Shown: one piece after another, positions 8,465-16,843 of the stretch | How the letters are laid out: the number at the start of each line of letters is the position of its first letter | Position numbering within the stretch: the stretch's first letter is position 1 | From: Actinomadura rayongensis | Lineage (GTDB): Bacteria; Actinomycetota; Actinomycetes; Streptosporangiales; Streptosporangiaceae | Length of the DNA stretch: 64,000 nucleotides | Reading direction: 5' to 3' | Assembly (NCBI RefSeq): GCF_009831215.1 | Contig: NZ_WUTW01000007.1 | Span: 124,001 to 188,000, forward strand | Program-made: the position numbers and the translations under genes | The notes under the pieces: generated by a model | Told to the model about the DNA's origin: nothing | Databases searched by the model: none | The model's input: the letters and a program-made list of their open reading frames with translations, nothing else

Positions 8465-10180
8465 TTAGTCGAGGTCGACGCCGAGGCGTCCGGCGACGGC
8501 GACGAGGGCGGTCACGAGCACGCCGAGGAACGCGCACAGCAGCACGCCCATCGCCGCGACGCTCGTCAGCGATCCCTCCTGGTACTGCTCGAACACCCGG
8601 ACGCCGATGACCTCGGTGCCGGGGCTGTAGAGCAGGATCGAGCTGGACAGCTCGCGGAACGACACGACGACGATGTAGAGCCCGCCCGCGATCAGGCCCG
8701 GCCGCGCCAGCGGCAGCAGGATCCGGCGCATGGTCGTCCACCAGGACGCGCCGAACACGACCGCCGAGTCCTCCAGCTCGGCCGACACCTGCTGCATCGC
8801 GGTGTTGGCGTAGCGGACGCCGTAAGGCAGGAACCGCGTGACGTAGGCGATGAGCAGGATCCAGAGCGTCCCGTAGACCGGGATCGGGGACCGCAGGTAG
8901 ACGAACGCGAGCCCGAGGCCGAGCACGAGGCCCGGGATGACGAGCGGGGTGAACGCGAGGGCGTCCACGGCCGTCGCGGCGCGGCTGCGCGAGCGGACGA
9001 CGATCCACCCGGTGAACGCGCTGAGCGCCATCACGACGACGGCCGCGCCGAGGCCGAGGACGGTCGAGTTCCGGACGGCCGTGAGCGTCGTCCCGCTGGA
9101 CAGCACGGCCGAGAAGTTGTCGAGCGTGAACCCGGCGGTGGACAGCGACGGCGTCCGGTAGGTCTTCAGCAGCGACGCGTAGACGAGGATCGCGACGGGC
9201 GCGAGCACCGCGACGGCGAAGTAGGCGAGCGTCAGCGCCCCGACCGCGCCGCGCATCCGGCCGAGCCGGATCCGCCGGGGCCGGAACGCCTTGCCGGTGA
9301 CGGTCTGCGCGGCGCCGCGCGAGATCCGGCGGCTCAGCACGACGCCGACGGTCGCGACGGCCAGCAGGCCGAGCGACAGCGCGCCCGTCGCCTGGTAGTC
9401 GATCGGGTACTGCTGCATGAGGAAGTAGATCTTGCTGATGAGGACGTAGACGCCGTCGTGCAGCCCGAGCATCGCGGGGACCTCGAAGCTCTCCAGCGAC
9501 TGCACCGCGACGATGAGCGTCGCCGCCGCCAGCGCGGGCCGGACGAGCGGGAGCGTGATGCGGCGCAGGATCACCGCGCGGCCGAGCCCGCAGGTCTGCG
9601 CGGACTCCTCCAGCGAGGCGTCCGTGGAGCGGAACGCAGCGGACATCAGCAGGAACACGAGCGGCGTGGAGTGGATGCCCTGGACGAACATCATCCCGCC
9701 GACGCCGTAGACGTTGAACGGCGTCACGCCGAGGACCGCGTCGCTCATCCGGTTGAGCAGCCCGATGTCGGGGCTCGCCAGGAAGATCCAGGCGGGCACG
9801 TAGGCGACGCTCGGCAGCGCCAGCGGGATGATGGACGACAGGAAGAACAGGCGCCGGAAGGGGGCGTCGGTGCGGACGTGCGCGTAGGCCATGAGCGTCC
9901 CGCACGCGACGGCGACCAGCGTGGACCCGGCGACGTACAGGGCGGTGTCGCCGACGACGCCCCCGAGCTGGGAGTCGGCGTACGCGCGGCGGAACCCGGC
10001 GAAGGTGATGCCGCGCTCGTCGCTGAGCGCCCCCCACACCAGGTAGGCCAGCGGGACGAGGACGAGGTAGCCGACGACCGCGACCGTGCCGACGCCGACG
10101 AACGTCCGGGCTCCGGCGCGGCGCCGGCGGGGCGCCGGGGACGGCGCGCGGTCACGCGGCGGTGCGGTGGCCAGGGTCAT
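8465..10180 (-). CDS. ABC transporter permease, two fused BPD domains
   Basis: A 571-residue inner-membrane permease with two binding-protein-dependent transport domains in one chain, about 12 membrane segments. The first domain has its EAA-like loop around E-E-S-A-Q-T-C-G-L. The second ends with E-L-E-D-S-A-V-V-F-G-A-S-W, the usual ATPase contact. Fused permeases of this size are typical of FbpB-type and 2-aminoethylphosphonate/carboxylate importers. The N-terminal 30 residues are Pro/Arg-rich and cytoplasmic. It partners with the ATPase and the lipoprotein on either side. Confidence 0.92.
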   Translation of the reverse strand: MTLATAPPRDRAPSPAPRRRRAGARTFVGVGTVAVVGYLVLVPLAYLVWGALSDERGITFAGFRRAYADSQLGGVVGDTALYVAGSTLVAVACGTLMAYAHVRTDAPFRRLFFLSSIIPLALPSVAYVPAWIFLASPDIGLLNRMSDAVLGVTPFNVYGVGGMMFVQGIHSTPLVFLLMSAAFRSTDASLEESAQTCGLGRAVILRRITLPLVRPALAAATLIVAVQSLESFEVPAMLGLHDGVYVLISKIYFLMQQYPIDYQATGALSLGLLAVATVGVVLSRRISRGAAQTVTGKAFRPRRIRLGRMRGAVGALTLAYFAVAVLAPVAILVYASLLKTYRTPSLSTAGFTLDNFSAVLSSGTTLTAVRNSTVLGLGAAVVVMALSAFTGWIVVRSRSRAATAVDALAFTPLVIPGLVLGLGLAFVYLRSPIPVYGTLWILLIAYVTRFLPYGVRYANTAMQQVSAELEDSAVVFGASWWTTMRRILLPLARPGLIAGGLYIVVVSFRELSSSILLYSPGTEVIGVRVFEQYQEGSLTSVAAMGVLLCAFLGVLVTALVAVAGRLGVDLD

Positions 10181-10196
10181 GGTGTCTCACCCGCTC

Positions 10197-11327
10197 TCAC
10201 GGCTTGACCGGGTCGTGGTGGCGCAGGAGGTTGTCGTACGCCTTGGACCAGGGGCCGGACTCCCGCACGTACTTCGCCGTGTCCACGGTGACGGTCCTGG
10301 CGTCGGCGGGCAGCAGCGGCCGGTAGCCGGGGACGGCCGACGGGTTGGAGACGATGTCGTTGTCGTGGGCGTAGACGGCCTGGGCGTCGGTGAGCAGGAA
10401 GTCCACGAACAGCAGCGCGGCGGCGGGGTGCGCGGCGCGCGTCATCGGCGCGGCCCCGGACGGGACGAGCACGATCGGCTGCACGGCGGCGTCGACGGCC
10501 AGCGGCGCGCCCTTGGCCCGGGCGGTGAGCGCGAGCCGGTTGTAGGCGGTGACGCCGACCGCGCCCTCGCCCGCCGCGAGCAGGTCGTTGAGCTTGACGT
10601 GGCCCTGGACGGTCCGGGCGTTCGCGGCGATCCCCTTGAACAGCCTGGTGATCTCGGCGTCGCTGCGGCCCTGCTGGGCGAAGTAGTCCCAGAGCGTCAT
10701 GTACCAGTTGGAGTCGGACAGCTCTAGGGCGAGCTTGCCCTTCCACCGGGGGTCGGCGAGGTCTTCGAAGGTGCGGGGCGCGTCGGCCTCCGACACCTTC
10801 TTCGTGTTGCGCACCACGGTGATGGCGTTGAAGCGGGTCGTGACCCACCCGGCGTTGATCCGCGCCTGCGGGCTGAGCCGCCCGCGGATGTCGCTGTCGT
10901 AGCGGGACAGGATCTTCTTGTCGGACAGGACGCCCAGCTCGAAGTTGGTGGCGTCGACGACGTCGTTCTTCGGCTTGCCGGCGCTGTCCTCCTGGAGGAC
11001 GCGCTGGAGCAGGTCCTCGCTCTGGGCGCGGAAGACGTTGACCTTGATGCCGTACTTCTTCGCGAAGGGCCCGGCCACGAGGGCCTGGAGCTTCTCGTTG
11101 CTGGTGTAGACGTCGACCTCGCCCTCGGCCTTGGCGGCCTTGACGAGGGCTTCGGTGCGCGCGGGCCCGGTCAGCCGGGCGAACTTCGCGTAGGTCGCGA
11201 CCTTGGAGTCCGACGCGGACGCGGGGTCGGCGCTGCCGGTCGGCGGGCCGCCGCACGCCGCCGCCAGGACGACGGCGGACAGGGCGGCCGGAAGGCCGCC
11301 GGACAGAACGCTGCGCAGGGGACGCAT
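10197..11327 (-). CDS. ABC substrate-binding lipoprotein (FbpA-like fold)
   Basis: A 376-residue extracellular solute-binding protein. Its lipoprotein signal ends in a lipobox L-A-A-A-C (Cys25). The mature domain has the V-D-V-Y-T-S-N, V-F-R-A-Q-S-E-D-L and R-F-N-A-I-T-V-V features of iron(III)/thiamine/phosphonate-type binding proteins. GAGGAGGATC precedes the ATG (11325-11327). The two adjacent Tyr that bind Fe in FbpA are not obvious, so an organic anion is at least as likely as iron. It is the first gene of the six-gene minus-strand operon, driven by the promoter at 11426-11454 and preceded by a copy of the 18-bp operator. Confidence 0.88.
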   Translation of the reverse strand: MRPLRSVLSGGLPAALSAVVLAAACGGPPTGSADPASASDSKVATYAKFARLTGPARTEALVKAAKAEGEVDVYTSNEKLQALVAGPFAKKYGIKVNVFRAQSEDLLQRVLQEDSAGKPKNDVVDATNFELGVLSDKKILSRYDSDIRGRLSPQARINAGWVTTRFNAITVVRNTKKVSEADAPRTFEDLADPRWKGKLALELSDSNWYMTLWDYFAQQGRSDAEITRLFKGIAANARTVQGHVKLNDLLAAGEGAVGVTAYNRLALTARAKGAPLAVDAAVQPIVLVPSGAAPMTRAAHPAAALLFVDFLLTDAQAVYAHDNDIVSNPSAVPGYRPLLPADARTVTVDTAKYVRESGPWSKAYDNLLRHHDPVKP

Positions 11328-11398
11328 GATCCTCCTCGATCCTGCTCGGGTGTCCGCAGGGGGGTGCCAGGGGACCGCGCCGCGGTGCGCGGCCCGGT

Positions 11399-11416
11399 CG
11401 TTCCGTATACGGACTA
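11399..11416. promoter_or_regulatory. Operator copy 1 (tandem-MarR regulon), minus arm
   Basis: CGTTCCGTATACGGACTA contains the perfect 12-bp palindrome TCCGTATACGGA (11402-11413) and matches operator copy 2 at 14 of 18 positions. Read on the minus strand it begins 10 nt downstream of the -10, so a bound repressor would block initiation of the importer operon. Confidence 0.7.
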
Positions 11417-11425
11417 CCTGTGGGC

Positions 11426-11454
11426 AAGGTATGAGACCCACATCACGGTGTCAA
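11426..11454 (-). promoter_or_regulatory. Sigma-70-type promoter of the importer operon
   Basis: On the minus strand, TTGACA (11449-11454) is separated by exactly 17 bp from TACCTT (11426-11431). This is a near-consensus vegetative promoter, rarely so clear in a GC-rich genome. It points at the binding-protein gene starting at 11327 and lies directly upstream of operator copy 1. Confidence 0.7.
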
Positions 11455-11502
11455 CACCCGGGATCGAGTCGCCGCAGCAAGAGACCGCTAAACAGCCCGC
11501 CC

Positions 11503-11531
11503 TTGACGGAGTCGCCGCCCCGACCTACCGT
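11503..11531 (+). promoter_or_regulatory. Sigma-70-type promoter of the gentisate operon
   Basis: TTGACG (11503-11508), a 17-bp spacer and TACCGT (11526-11531) lie 68 bp upstream of the dioxygenase ATG. The layout mirrors the opposite-facing promoter at 11426-11454, with an operator beginning 9 nt downstream of the -10. Confidence 0.7.
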
Positions 11532-11539
11532 GAGCGATC

Positions 11540-11557
11540 TAGTCCGTGTACGGACTA
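11540..11557. promoter_or_regulatory. Operator copy 2 (tandem-MarR regulon), plus arm
   Basis: TAGTCCGT-GT-ACGGACTA is a perfect 8-bp-arm inverted repeat placed just after the -10 of the gentisate operon, a classic repressor position. Related sites occur at 11399-11416 and 17737-17754. Confidence 0.75.
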
Positions 11558-11599
11558 ATTTGACCCGGAGGCCACCGCCCCGCCGCCGAGGAGAGGACC

Positions 11600-12694
11600 A
11601 TGACGACAACCCGATTCGACGACGACGAACCCGACCTGGACGCGCTGTACGCCGACCTGGCGGCGGCCGACCTCCAGCCGCTGTGGCGGCAGGCGGGCCT
11701 GCTCCCCCCGGCCCCGAATCGCCTCGGCCCCCACCGGTGGGACGGCCGGACCCTGCGCGCGCTCGCCGAGCGCGCGGGCGCGCTGGTCGGCATCGACCGG
11801 GGCGGCGACCGCCGCGTCCTCGCCCTGTCCCACCCCGACCTCGGCGGCCTCCCGTTCGCCACCCACACGCTGTGGGCGGCCGTCCAGTACCTCAAGGGAC
11901 ACGAGAGCGCCCCCGCCCACCGGCACAGCCCGGCCGCGCTGCGGTTCGTCCTGGAGGGCTCGGGCGTCTGGACGCTCGTCGACGGCGACCCGATCGCGAT
12001 GGAGCCCGGCGACCTCGTCCTCACCCCCGGCAACACCTGGCACGAGCACCGCAGCCGCGGCGACGAGCCGATGATCTGGTTCGACGGGCTCGACCTGCCG
12101 CTGGTCCGCGCCCTGGACGCGGTGTTCTTCGAGCCCGGACCCGACGACCTCACGCCCTTCTCCCCCGGCGACCCGTGCCGTTCGGAGGAGCGCTTCGGCC
12201 GCGTCGGGCTCCGGCCCGCCGGCGAGGCGGCGCCCGGACGGCACTCCGCCCTGCTCGTCTACCGCTGGGACGCCACCGACGCCGCGCTGCGCGCCCAGCT
12301 CGCGTCCACCGGACGGGACCACGCCCGCGTCCGCTACACCGACCCCGCCACCGGCGCGGACGTCATGCCGACCCTGCGCGCCGAGCTGCAGCGGGTGCTC
12401 GCCGGAGGCCGCACGACCGCGACGCGCACGGTCGGCAGCGCCGTCTGCGTCGTGCACCGGGGCGCGGGGTCCTCGCTCGTCGGCGGGCACCGCGTCGACT
12501 GGACCGCCGGGGACGTGTTCGTCGTCCCGTCGTGGGCGTGGGCGCAGCACCGCGCGGACGCCGACGCCGACCTGTTCGTCCTGTCCGACACGCCGGTCAT
12601 CGAGGCCCTGGGCCTCGGCCGCCGTGCGGAACGATCCGAAACCGAGGAGAACACCCCCATGCCCGGCATTTCCCGCGTCGGCGGCACCTCATGA
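11600..12694 (+). CDS. Gentisate 1,2-dioxygenase (bicupin)
   Basis: A 364-residue bicupin of the gentisate/salicylate/1-hydroxy-2-naphthoate dioxygenase family, which uses Fe(II) to open a dihydroxylated or monohydroxylated aromatic acid. The N-terminal cupin carries the iron ligands in H-R-H-S-P-A-A-L-R-F (His107, His109) and a third His near N-T-W-H-E-H (His148). The second cupin is degenerate, as is usual. Gentisate would give maleylpyruvate. GAGGAG lies 6 nt upstream of the ATG, and the stop overlaps the next ATG (ATGA). It is the first gene of a five-gene operon behind operator copy 2. Neighbouring hydroxylase and FAH genes favour gentisate over salicylate. Confidence 0.88.
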   Translation: MTTTRFDDDEPDLDALYADLAAADLQPLWRQAGLLPPAPNRLGPHRWDGRTLRALAERAGALVGIDRGGDRRVLALSHPDLGGLPFATHTLWAAVQYLKGHESAPAHRHSPAALRFVLEGSGVWTLVDGDPIAMEPGDLVLTPGNTWHEHRSRGDEPMIWFDGLDLPLVRALDAVFFEPGPDDLTPFSPGDPCRSEERFGRVGLRPAGEAAPGRHSALLVYRWDATDAALRAQLASTGRDHARVRYTDPATGADVMPTLRAELQRVLAGGRTTATRTVGSAVCVVHRGAGSSLVGGHRVDWTAGDVFVVPSWAWAQHRADADADLFVLSDTPVIEALGLGRRAERSETEENTPMPGISRVGGTS

Positions 12695-13899
12695 CCGTCC
12701 GGCACCGCGTCGGACGGCTCGTCGTCGGCGGCGGCATCGGCGGCCTGACGGCGGCGCTCGCGCTGGCCCGCAACGGCGTCCCCGTCCACGTCCTGGAACA
12801 GGCCCCCGAGTTCAGCGAGATCGGCGCGGGCGTGCAGCTCGCCCCGAACGCGCTGCGCGTCCTGGACCGCCTCGGCGTGCTCGGCGACGTGCTGCGCGAG
12901 GCCGTCCGGCCGCCGCAGGCCGTGCTCATGAGCGCCGTGACCGGCGAGCGGATCACCGCGATCGACTTCGGCGCCGAGTTCCAGGCCGCCTACGGGCACC
13001 CCTACATCGTCACCCACCGCTCCGACCTGCTCGCCGCGATCCTCGACGCGTGCCGCGCCGAACCCGCGATCACGCTGGAGACGGGACGGAGCGTCCGGTC
13101 GGTGCGGCAGGACGGCGACGTCGCCGTGGCCGTGTGCGCCGACGGCGCCGAGTACCGGGCGGACGCGCTCGTCGGCGCGGACGGCCTGTGGTCGGCGGTC
13201 CGCGCCCACACGATCGGCGACGGCGACCCCGCGTACATCGGCGACGTGGCCTACCGGGGCACGATCCCGACCGCCGCGATCTCCGACCGGGCGGGCAAGG
13301 ACAACATGACCTGGTGGATCGGGCCCGGCCTGCACCTCATCCAGTACCCCGTCCGGGGCGGCGAGCTGTTCAACCAGGTCGCGGTGTTCTCCGCCGACGA
13401 GCGGGGCCCGGCCGAGGAGTGGGGGCCGCCGGACGAACTCGACCGCGCGTTCGCCGCCACCACCGGCCACGTCAGCGAGGGCGTCCGGCTGGTCAACCGC
13501 GACCGGCGCTGGGTCCTGCGCGACCGGCCGCCCGCCCGCGCGTGGTCGCGGGGCCGCGCCACCCTGCTCGGCGACGCCGCCCACCCGATGGCCCAGTACC
13601 TCGCGCAGGGCGCGTGCCAGGCGCTGGAGGACGCCGTCGTCCTCGCGGACCTGCTCACCGCGCACGGCGCGGACGTGCCCGCCGCGTTCGCCGCCTACGA
13701 GGCCGAACGCGTCCCCCGGACCGCCGAGGTCCAGACGTGGGCGCGGCGGATGGGCGAGATCGTCCACGCCCGCGGCGTCACCGCGCTGCTGCGCGACGCC
13801 CTGCTCGCCGACCGCGACGCGCGCGACTTCCGCTACACCGACTGGCTCTACGACTACCGGACCGACGCCCGGCCGCAGGCCCCCGCGTCGGCGGGCTGA
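12691..13899 (+). CDS. FAD-dependent monooxygenase, 3-hydroxybenzoate 6-hydroxylase-like
   Basis: A 402-residue single-component flavoprotein hydroxylase of the PHBH/salicylate-hydroxylase group. It shows the N-terminal FAD loop G-G-G-I-G-G-L, the D-G motif in G-A-D-G-L-W-S-A-V-R, and the second FAD motif L-L-G-D-A-A-H-P (residues about 290-300) followed by Q-Y-L-A-Q-G-A-C-Q-A-L-E-D-A. Relatives that sit upstream of gentisate dioxygenase convert 3-hydroxybenzoate to gentisate with NADH and O2. Salicylate 1- or 5-hydroxylase is the alternative. The ATG overlaps the dioxygenase stop by 4 bases, which implies translational coupling of the two consecutive steps. Confidence 0.85.
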   Translation: MTVRHRVGRLVVGGGIGGLTAALALARNGVPVHVLEQAPEFSEIGAGVQLAPNALRVLDRLGVLGDVLREAVRPPQAVLMSAVTGERITAIDFGAEFQAAYGHPYIVTHRSDLLAAILDACRAEPAITLETGRSVRSVRQDGDVAVAVCADGAEYRADALVGADGLWSAVRAHTIGDGDPAYIGDVAYRGTIPTAAISDRAGKDNMTWWIGPGLHLIQYPVRGGELFNQVAVFSADERGPAEEWGPPDELDRAFAATTGHVSEGVRLVNRDRRWVLRDRPPARAWSRGRATLLGDAAHPMAQYLAQGACQALEDAVVLADLLTAHGADVPAAFAAYEAERVPRTAEVQTWARRMGEIVHARGVTALLRDALLADRDARDFRYTDWLYDYRTDARPQAPASAG

Positions 13900-13908
13900 G
13901 AGGAACCC

Positions 13909-14766
13909 ATGAGACTCGTCACCTACGACGACGGCCGCGCCGGCGTGCTGCGCGGCGACCGCGTGGTGGACCTCGGCGGTCGCACCATGCTGGACGTCAT
14001 CACCGGCGGGATCCCCGGCGGTGTCCCCGAGGCCGCCGGCACGCCGCTGGACCGGGTGCGGTTGCGCGCCCCGGTCCTCGACCCCTCGAAGATCATCGCC
14101 GCGCCGGTCAACTACCGCGACCACCAGGCCGAGATGAGCGTGGACTCCCAGGTCGGGGTGCTCGGCTTCTTCCTCAAGGCCCCGTCGTCGATCCTGGACC
14201 CGGGCGGGACCGTCCAGCTCCCCTACCACGACCGCCGCTTCGACCAGGAGGGCGAACTCGCGCTCGTCATCGGGCGGACCGCGCGGCGCGTCGGCGAGGA
14301 CACGGCGCTGGACCACGTGTTCGGCTACACCGGCCTGCTCGACATCACGATGCGCGGCGGCGAGGACCGCTCGACCCGCAAGTCCTTCGAGACGTTCACG
14401 CCGATGGGTCCGGTCCTCGTCACCGCCGACGAGTTCGGCGACCCGGCCGACGTGGACCTGCGCTGCTGGGTGAACGGCGATCTGCGCCAGGACGCCAACA
14501 CGCGCGACCTCATCTGGAGCGCCGCCCGCCTGGTGTCGTACGCCTCCTGGGTGACCACTCTGCACCCGGGCGACATCATCACGACCGGGACGCCCGCCGG
14601 GGTCGGGCCGCTCGCGGCGGGCGACGCGATCCGGCTGCGGCTGTCCGGGCTCGGCCCGGACCTCGCCGTCGCCGTCCGCGCCGACGCCGCCGTCGCGTCG
14701 CACACCGCCGGACGCGACCGGGGGCCCGTCCCGCCGCCCCCGCCGGTCCCGGGCGCGGCCCGATGA
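13909..14766 (+). CDS. FAH-family hydrolase, probable fumarylpyruvate hydrolase
   Basis: A 285-residue fumarylacetoacetate-hydrolase-fold protein. Metal ligands are seen in F-D-Q-E-G-E-L-A (the E-x-E pair) and the Asp of G-L-L-D-I-T-M. The nearby R-S-T-R-K-S-F and the C-terminal T-G-T-P-A-G-V-G signature are intact. In gentisate pathways this family splits fumarylpyruvate (or maleylpyruvate directly) into pyruvate and a C4 acid. The last 25 residues are Pro-rich and extend beyond the usual end. The gene starts 9 nt after the monooxygenase stop, and its stop overlaps the CoA-transferase ATG. Confidence 0.85.
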   Translation: MRLVTYDDGRAGVLRGDRVVDLGGRTMLDVITGGIPGGVPEAAGTPLDRVRLRAPVLDPSKIIAAPVNYRDHQAEMSVDSQVGVLGFFLKAPSSILDPGGTVQLPYHDRRFDQEGELALVIGRTARRVGEDTALDHVFGYTGLLDITMRGGEDRSTRKSFETFTPMGPVLVTADEFGDPADVDLRCWVNGDLRQDANTRDLIWSAARLVSYASWVTTLHPGDIITTGTPAGVGPLAAGDAIRLRLSGLGPDLAVAVRADAAVASHTAGRDRGPVPPPPPVPGAAR

Positions 14767-15929
14767 CCGCGCCCGCCGGGCCGCTCGCGGGCCTGCGCGT
14801 CCTGGAACTCGGCAGCCTCATCGCCGGGCCGTACGCGGGCCGGATCCTCGCCGACTTCGGCGCGGAGGTCATCAAGATCGAGGACCCGGGCCGTCCGGAC
14901 CCGCTCCGCGAGTGGGGCGCGGCGCGGCACCGGGGCCGCACGCTGTGGTGGTCGGTGCAGAGCCGCAACAAGCGGCTCGTCACGCTGGACCTGCGGTCCG
15001 CCGAGGGCCGGGACGCGCTGCTCACGCTGGTCGAGTCGTCCGACGTCCTGGTGGAGAACTTCCGGCCCGGGACGCTCGAACGCTGGGGGCTCGCGCCCGA
15101 CGTCCTGTGGGAGCGCAACCCCGGCCTCGTCGTCGCCCGCGTGTCGGGCTACGGGCAGACCGGGCCCGGCCGGCACCGGCCGGGGTACGCGTCCGTCGCC
15201 GAGGCCGTCGGCGGGCTGCGGCACCTGGCGGGCTTCCCCGACCGTCCGCCGCCGCGCCTCGGCGTCTCCCTCGGCGACAGCCTCGCCGCCATGATCGCCG
15301 TCCAGGGGATCCTGATGGCGCTGTACTGGCGGGACGCGCGGGCGGGCACCGGGCAGGTCGTGGACGTGTCGCTGGTCGAGGCGTGCTTCTCCCTGCTGGA
15401 GGGCGTCGTCCCCGAGTACGCCGCGACCGGCGCGGTGCGCGGCCCGACCGGGACCGCGCTGCCCGGCCTCGCGCCGTCCAACCTGTACCGCACCGCCGAC
15501 GGCCGCTGGGTCGTCGTCGCGGCGAACCAGGACACGGTGTTCGCCCGCCTCACGGCGTGCATGGACCGCCCGGACCTCGCCGCCGACCCGCGCTTCGCCA
15601 CGCACACCGCCCGCGGGGCGCACCAGGAGGAGATCGACGCGATCGTCCAGGAGTGGACCGGGAAGCACGACGCCGACGCTCTGCTCGACCTCCTGGCGGA
15701 GGCGGCCGTGCCCGCCGGGCTCGTCTACACGGTCGCCGACATCTTCGCCGACCCGCTGTTCACCGAGCGCGGGATGCTGCTGCCCGTCGAGGATCCCGAA
15801 CTCGGCGAGATCGTCATGCCGGGCGTCGTGCCGAAACTGAGCGCGAGCCCCGGCGCCGTCCGCTGGCCGGGGCCGCTGACCCCCGGCGCGCACAACGCCG
15901 AAGTGCTCGGCGAAGGGGGAACGCCGTGA
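14763..15929 (+). CDS. Class III CoA-transferase (CaiB/Frc family)
   Basis: A 388-residue family III acyl-CoA transferase. The N-terminal CoA-binding region is L-E-L-G-S-L-I-A-G-P-Y-A-G. The catalytic Asp is in the S-L-G-D-S-L-A-A motif (about residue 173), followed by G-Q-V-V-D-V-S-L-V-E-A. These enzymes move CoA between carboxylic acids through an aspartyl-CoA intermediate. It overlaps the FAH gene (ATGA) and the HMG-CoA-lyase-like gene (GTGA). The pair suggests activation of a branched dicarboxylate and then its cleavage, which is not part of the textbook gentisate route. Confidence 0.88.
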   Translation: MTAPAGPLAGLRVLELGSLIAGPYAGRILADFGAEVIKIEDPGRPDPLREWGAARHRGRTLWWSVQSRNKRLVTLDLRSAEGRDALLTLVESSDVLVENFRPGTLERWGLAPDVLWERNPGLVVARVSGYGQTGPGRHRPGYASVAEAVGGLRHLAGFPDRPPPRLGVSLGDSLAAMIAVQGILMALYWRDARAGTGQVVDVSLVEACFSLLEGVVPEYAATGAVRGPTGTALPGLAPSNLYRTADGRWVVVAANQDTVFARLTACMDRPDLAADPRFATHTARGAHQEEIDAIVQEWTGKHDADALLDLLAEAAVPAGLVYTVADIFADPLFTERGMLLPVEDPELGEIVMPGVVPKLSASPGAVRWPGPLTPGAHNAEVLGEGGTP

Positions 15930-16843
15930 CGGACGTGGAGATCGTGGAGGTCTGCCCGCGCGACGGGCTCCAGAACGAGGACCGCACGGTCCCCACCGCC
16001 GACAAGATCAGGCTGGTGCGGGACCTCGCCGCCGCCGGGGCGCGGCGGATCGAGGCGGTGAGCTTCGTCCATCCCCGGCGCGTCCCGCAGATGGCCGACG
16101 CCGAGGCCGTCCTCGCCGGGCTCGGGCCCGTGCCCGGCGCGCGCCTCATCGGGCTCGTCCTCAACCGGCGCGGCGTCGAGCGGGCCGTCGCGACCGGCGC
16201 GCTGGACGAGATCAACTACGTCGTCCCGCTCACCGACGCGTTCGGCACGGCGAACCAGGGGCGCACGACGGCCGATGCGCTCGCCGAACTGCCCTCGATC
16301 CTCGGGCTCGCGGCCGACGCGGGGCTGCGGACGACCGTCACGCTCGCCGTCGCGTTCGGCTGCCCCTACGAGGGCGACGTCCCCGTGGACCGGGTGCGGG
16401 AGGCCGCCCGCGCGGTCGCGGGCGCCGGGCCGGACGAGCTGGCCCTCGCCGACACGATCGGCTGCGCCGTCCCCGCCGACGTCACCGCGCGGCTGCGGGC
16501 CGTCCGCGCGGTGTGCGGGCTGCCGCTGCGCACCCACTTCCACCAGACGCGGCTCACCGCGCTCGGCAACGTCCACGCGGCGCTGCTGGAAGGGGTGACG
16601 GTCCACGACGCGAGCGCGGGCGGCATCGGCGGCTGCCCGTTCGCGCCGGGCGCGGCGGGCAACGCCGCCACCGAGGACGTGGCGTGGATGCTGCACCGCA
16701 GCGGCCACCGCACCGGGATCGACGTCGACGCGGTCACCGGCGCGGGCCGGTGGATCTGCGACGTGCTCGGGGTGGCGCCGCGCTCGGCGCTGGCGCAGGC
16801 GGGGCCGTTCCCCGCTACGGCGCCGCCTCGTGCGCCCGGGTGA
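15926..16843 (+). CDS. Hydroxymethylglutaryl-CoA lyase-like protein
   Basis: A 305-residue DRE-TIM metallolyase of the HMGL-like family. The N-terminal E-V-C-P-R-D-G-L-Q-N-E carries the catalytic Arg and metal-binding Asp. The H-x-H metal pair is in T-H-F-H-Q-T-R. The C-terminal G-G-C-P-F-A-P-G-A-A-G-N-A-A-T-E-D segment is the HMG-CoA lyase signature with the active-site Cys. The family cleaves 3-hydroxy-3-methylglutaryl-CoA or related citramalyl-type thioesters to acetyl-CoA or pyruvate products. GTG start with a GTGA overlap. The last 29 bases overlap the tandem-MarR gene tail to tail. With the preceding CoA-transferase it forms a plausible acid activation and cleavage module. Confidence 0.87.
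   Translation: MTDVEIVEVCPRDGLQNEDRTVPTADKIRLVRDLAAAGARRIEAVSFVHPRRVPQMADAEAVLAGLGPVPGARLIGLVLNRRGVERAVATGALDEINYVVPLTDAFGTANQGRTTADALAELPSILGLAADAGLRTTVTLAVAFGCPYEGDVPVDRVREAARAVAGAGPDELALADTIGCAVPADVTARLRAVRAVCGLPLRTHFHQTRLTALGNVHAALLEGVTVHDASAGGIGGCPFAPGAAGNAATEDVAWMLHRSGHRTGIDVDAVTGAGRWICDVLGVAPRSALAQAGPFPATAPPRAPG

Noticed and set aside
8465..11327. Assignment of the importer as an iron transporter
   Set aside because: The fold fits, but the paired Fe-binding Tyr are not evident and the neighbours are aromatic catabolic genes, so I left the substrate open.
11203..13899. An 898-residue continuous frame that would join regulatory DNA, the dioxygenase region and the monooxygenase
   Set aside because: Only its last 402 residues (from 12691) are protein-like. 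The upstream part is the wrong frame of the dioxygenase gene, and the two promoters and operators lie inside or just before it.
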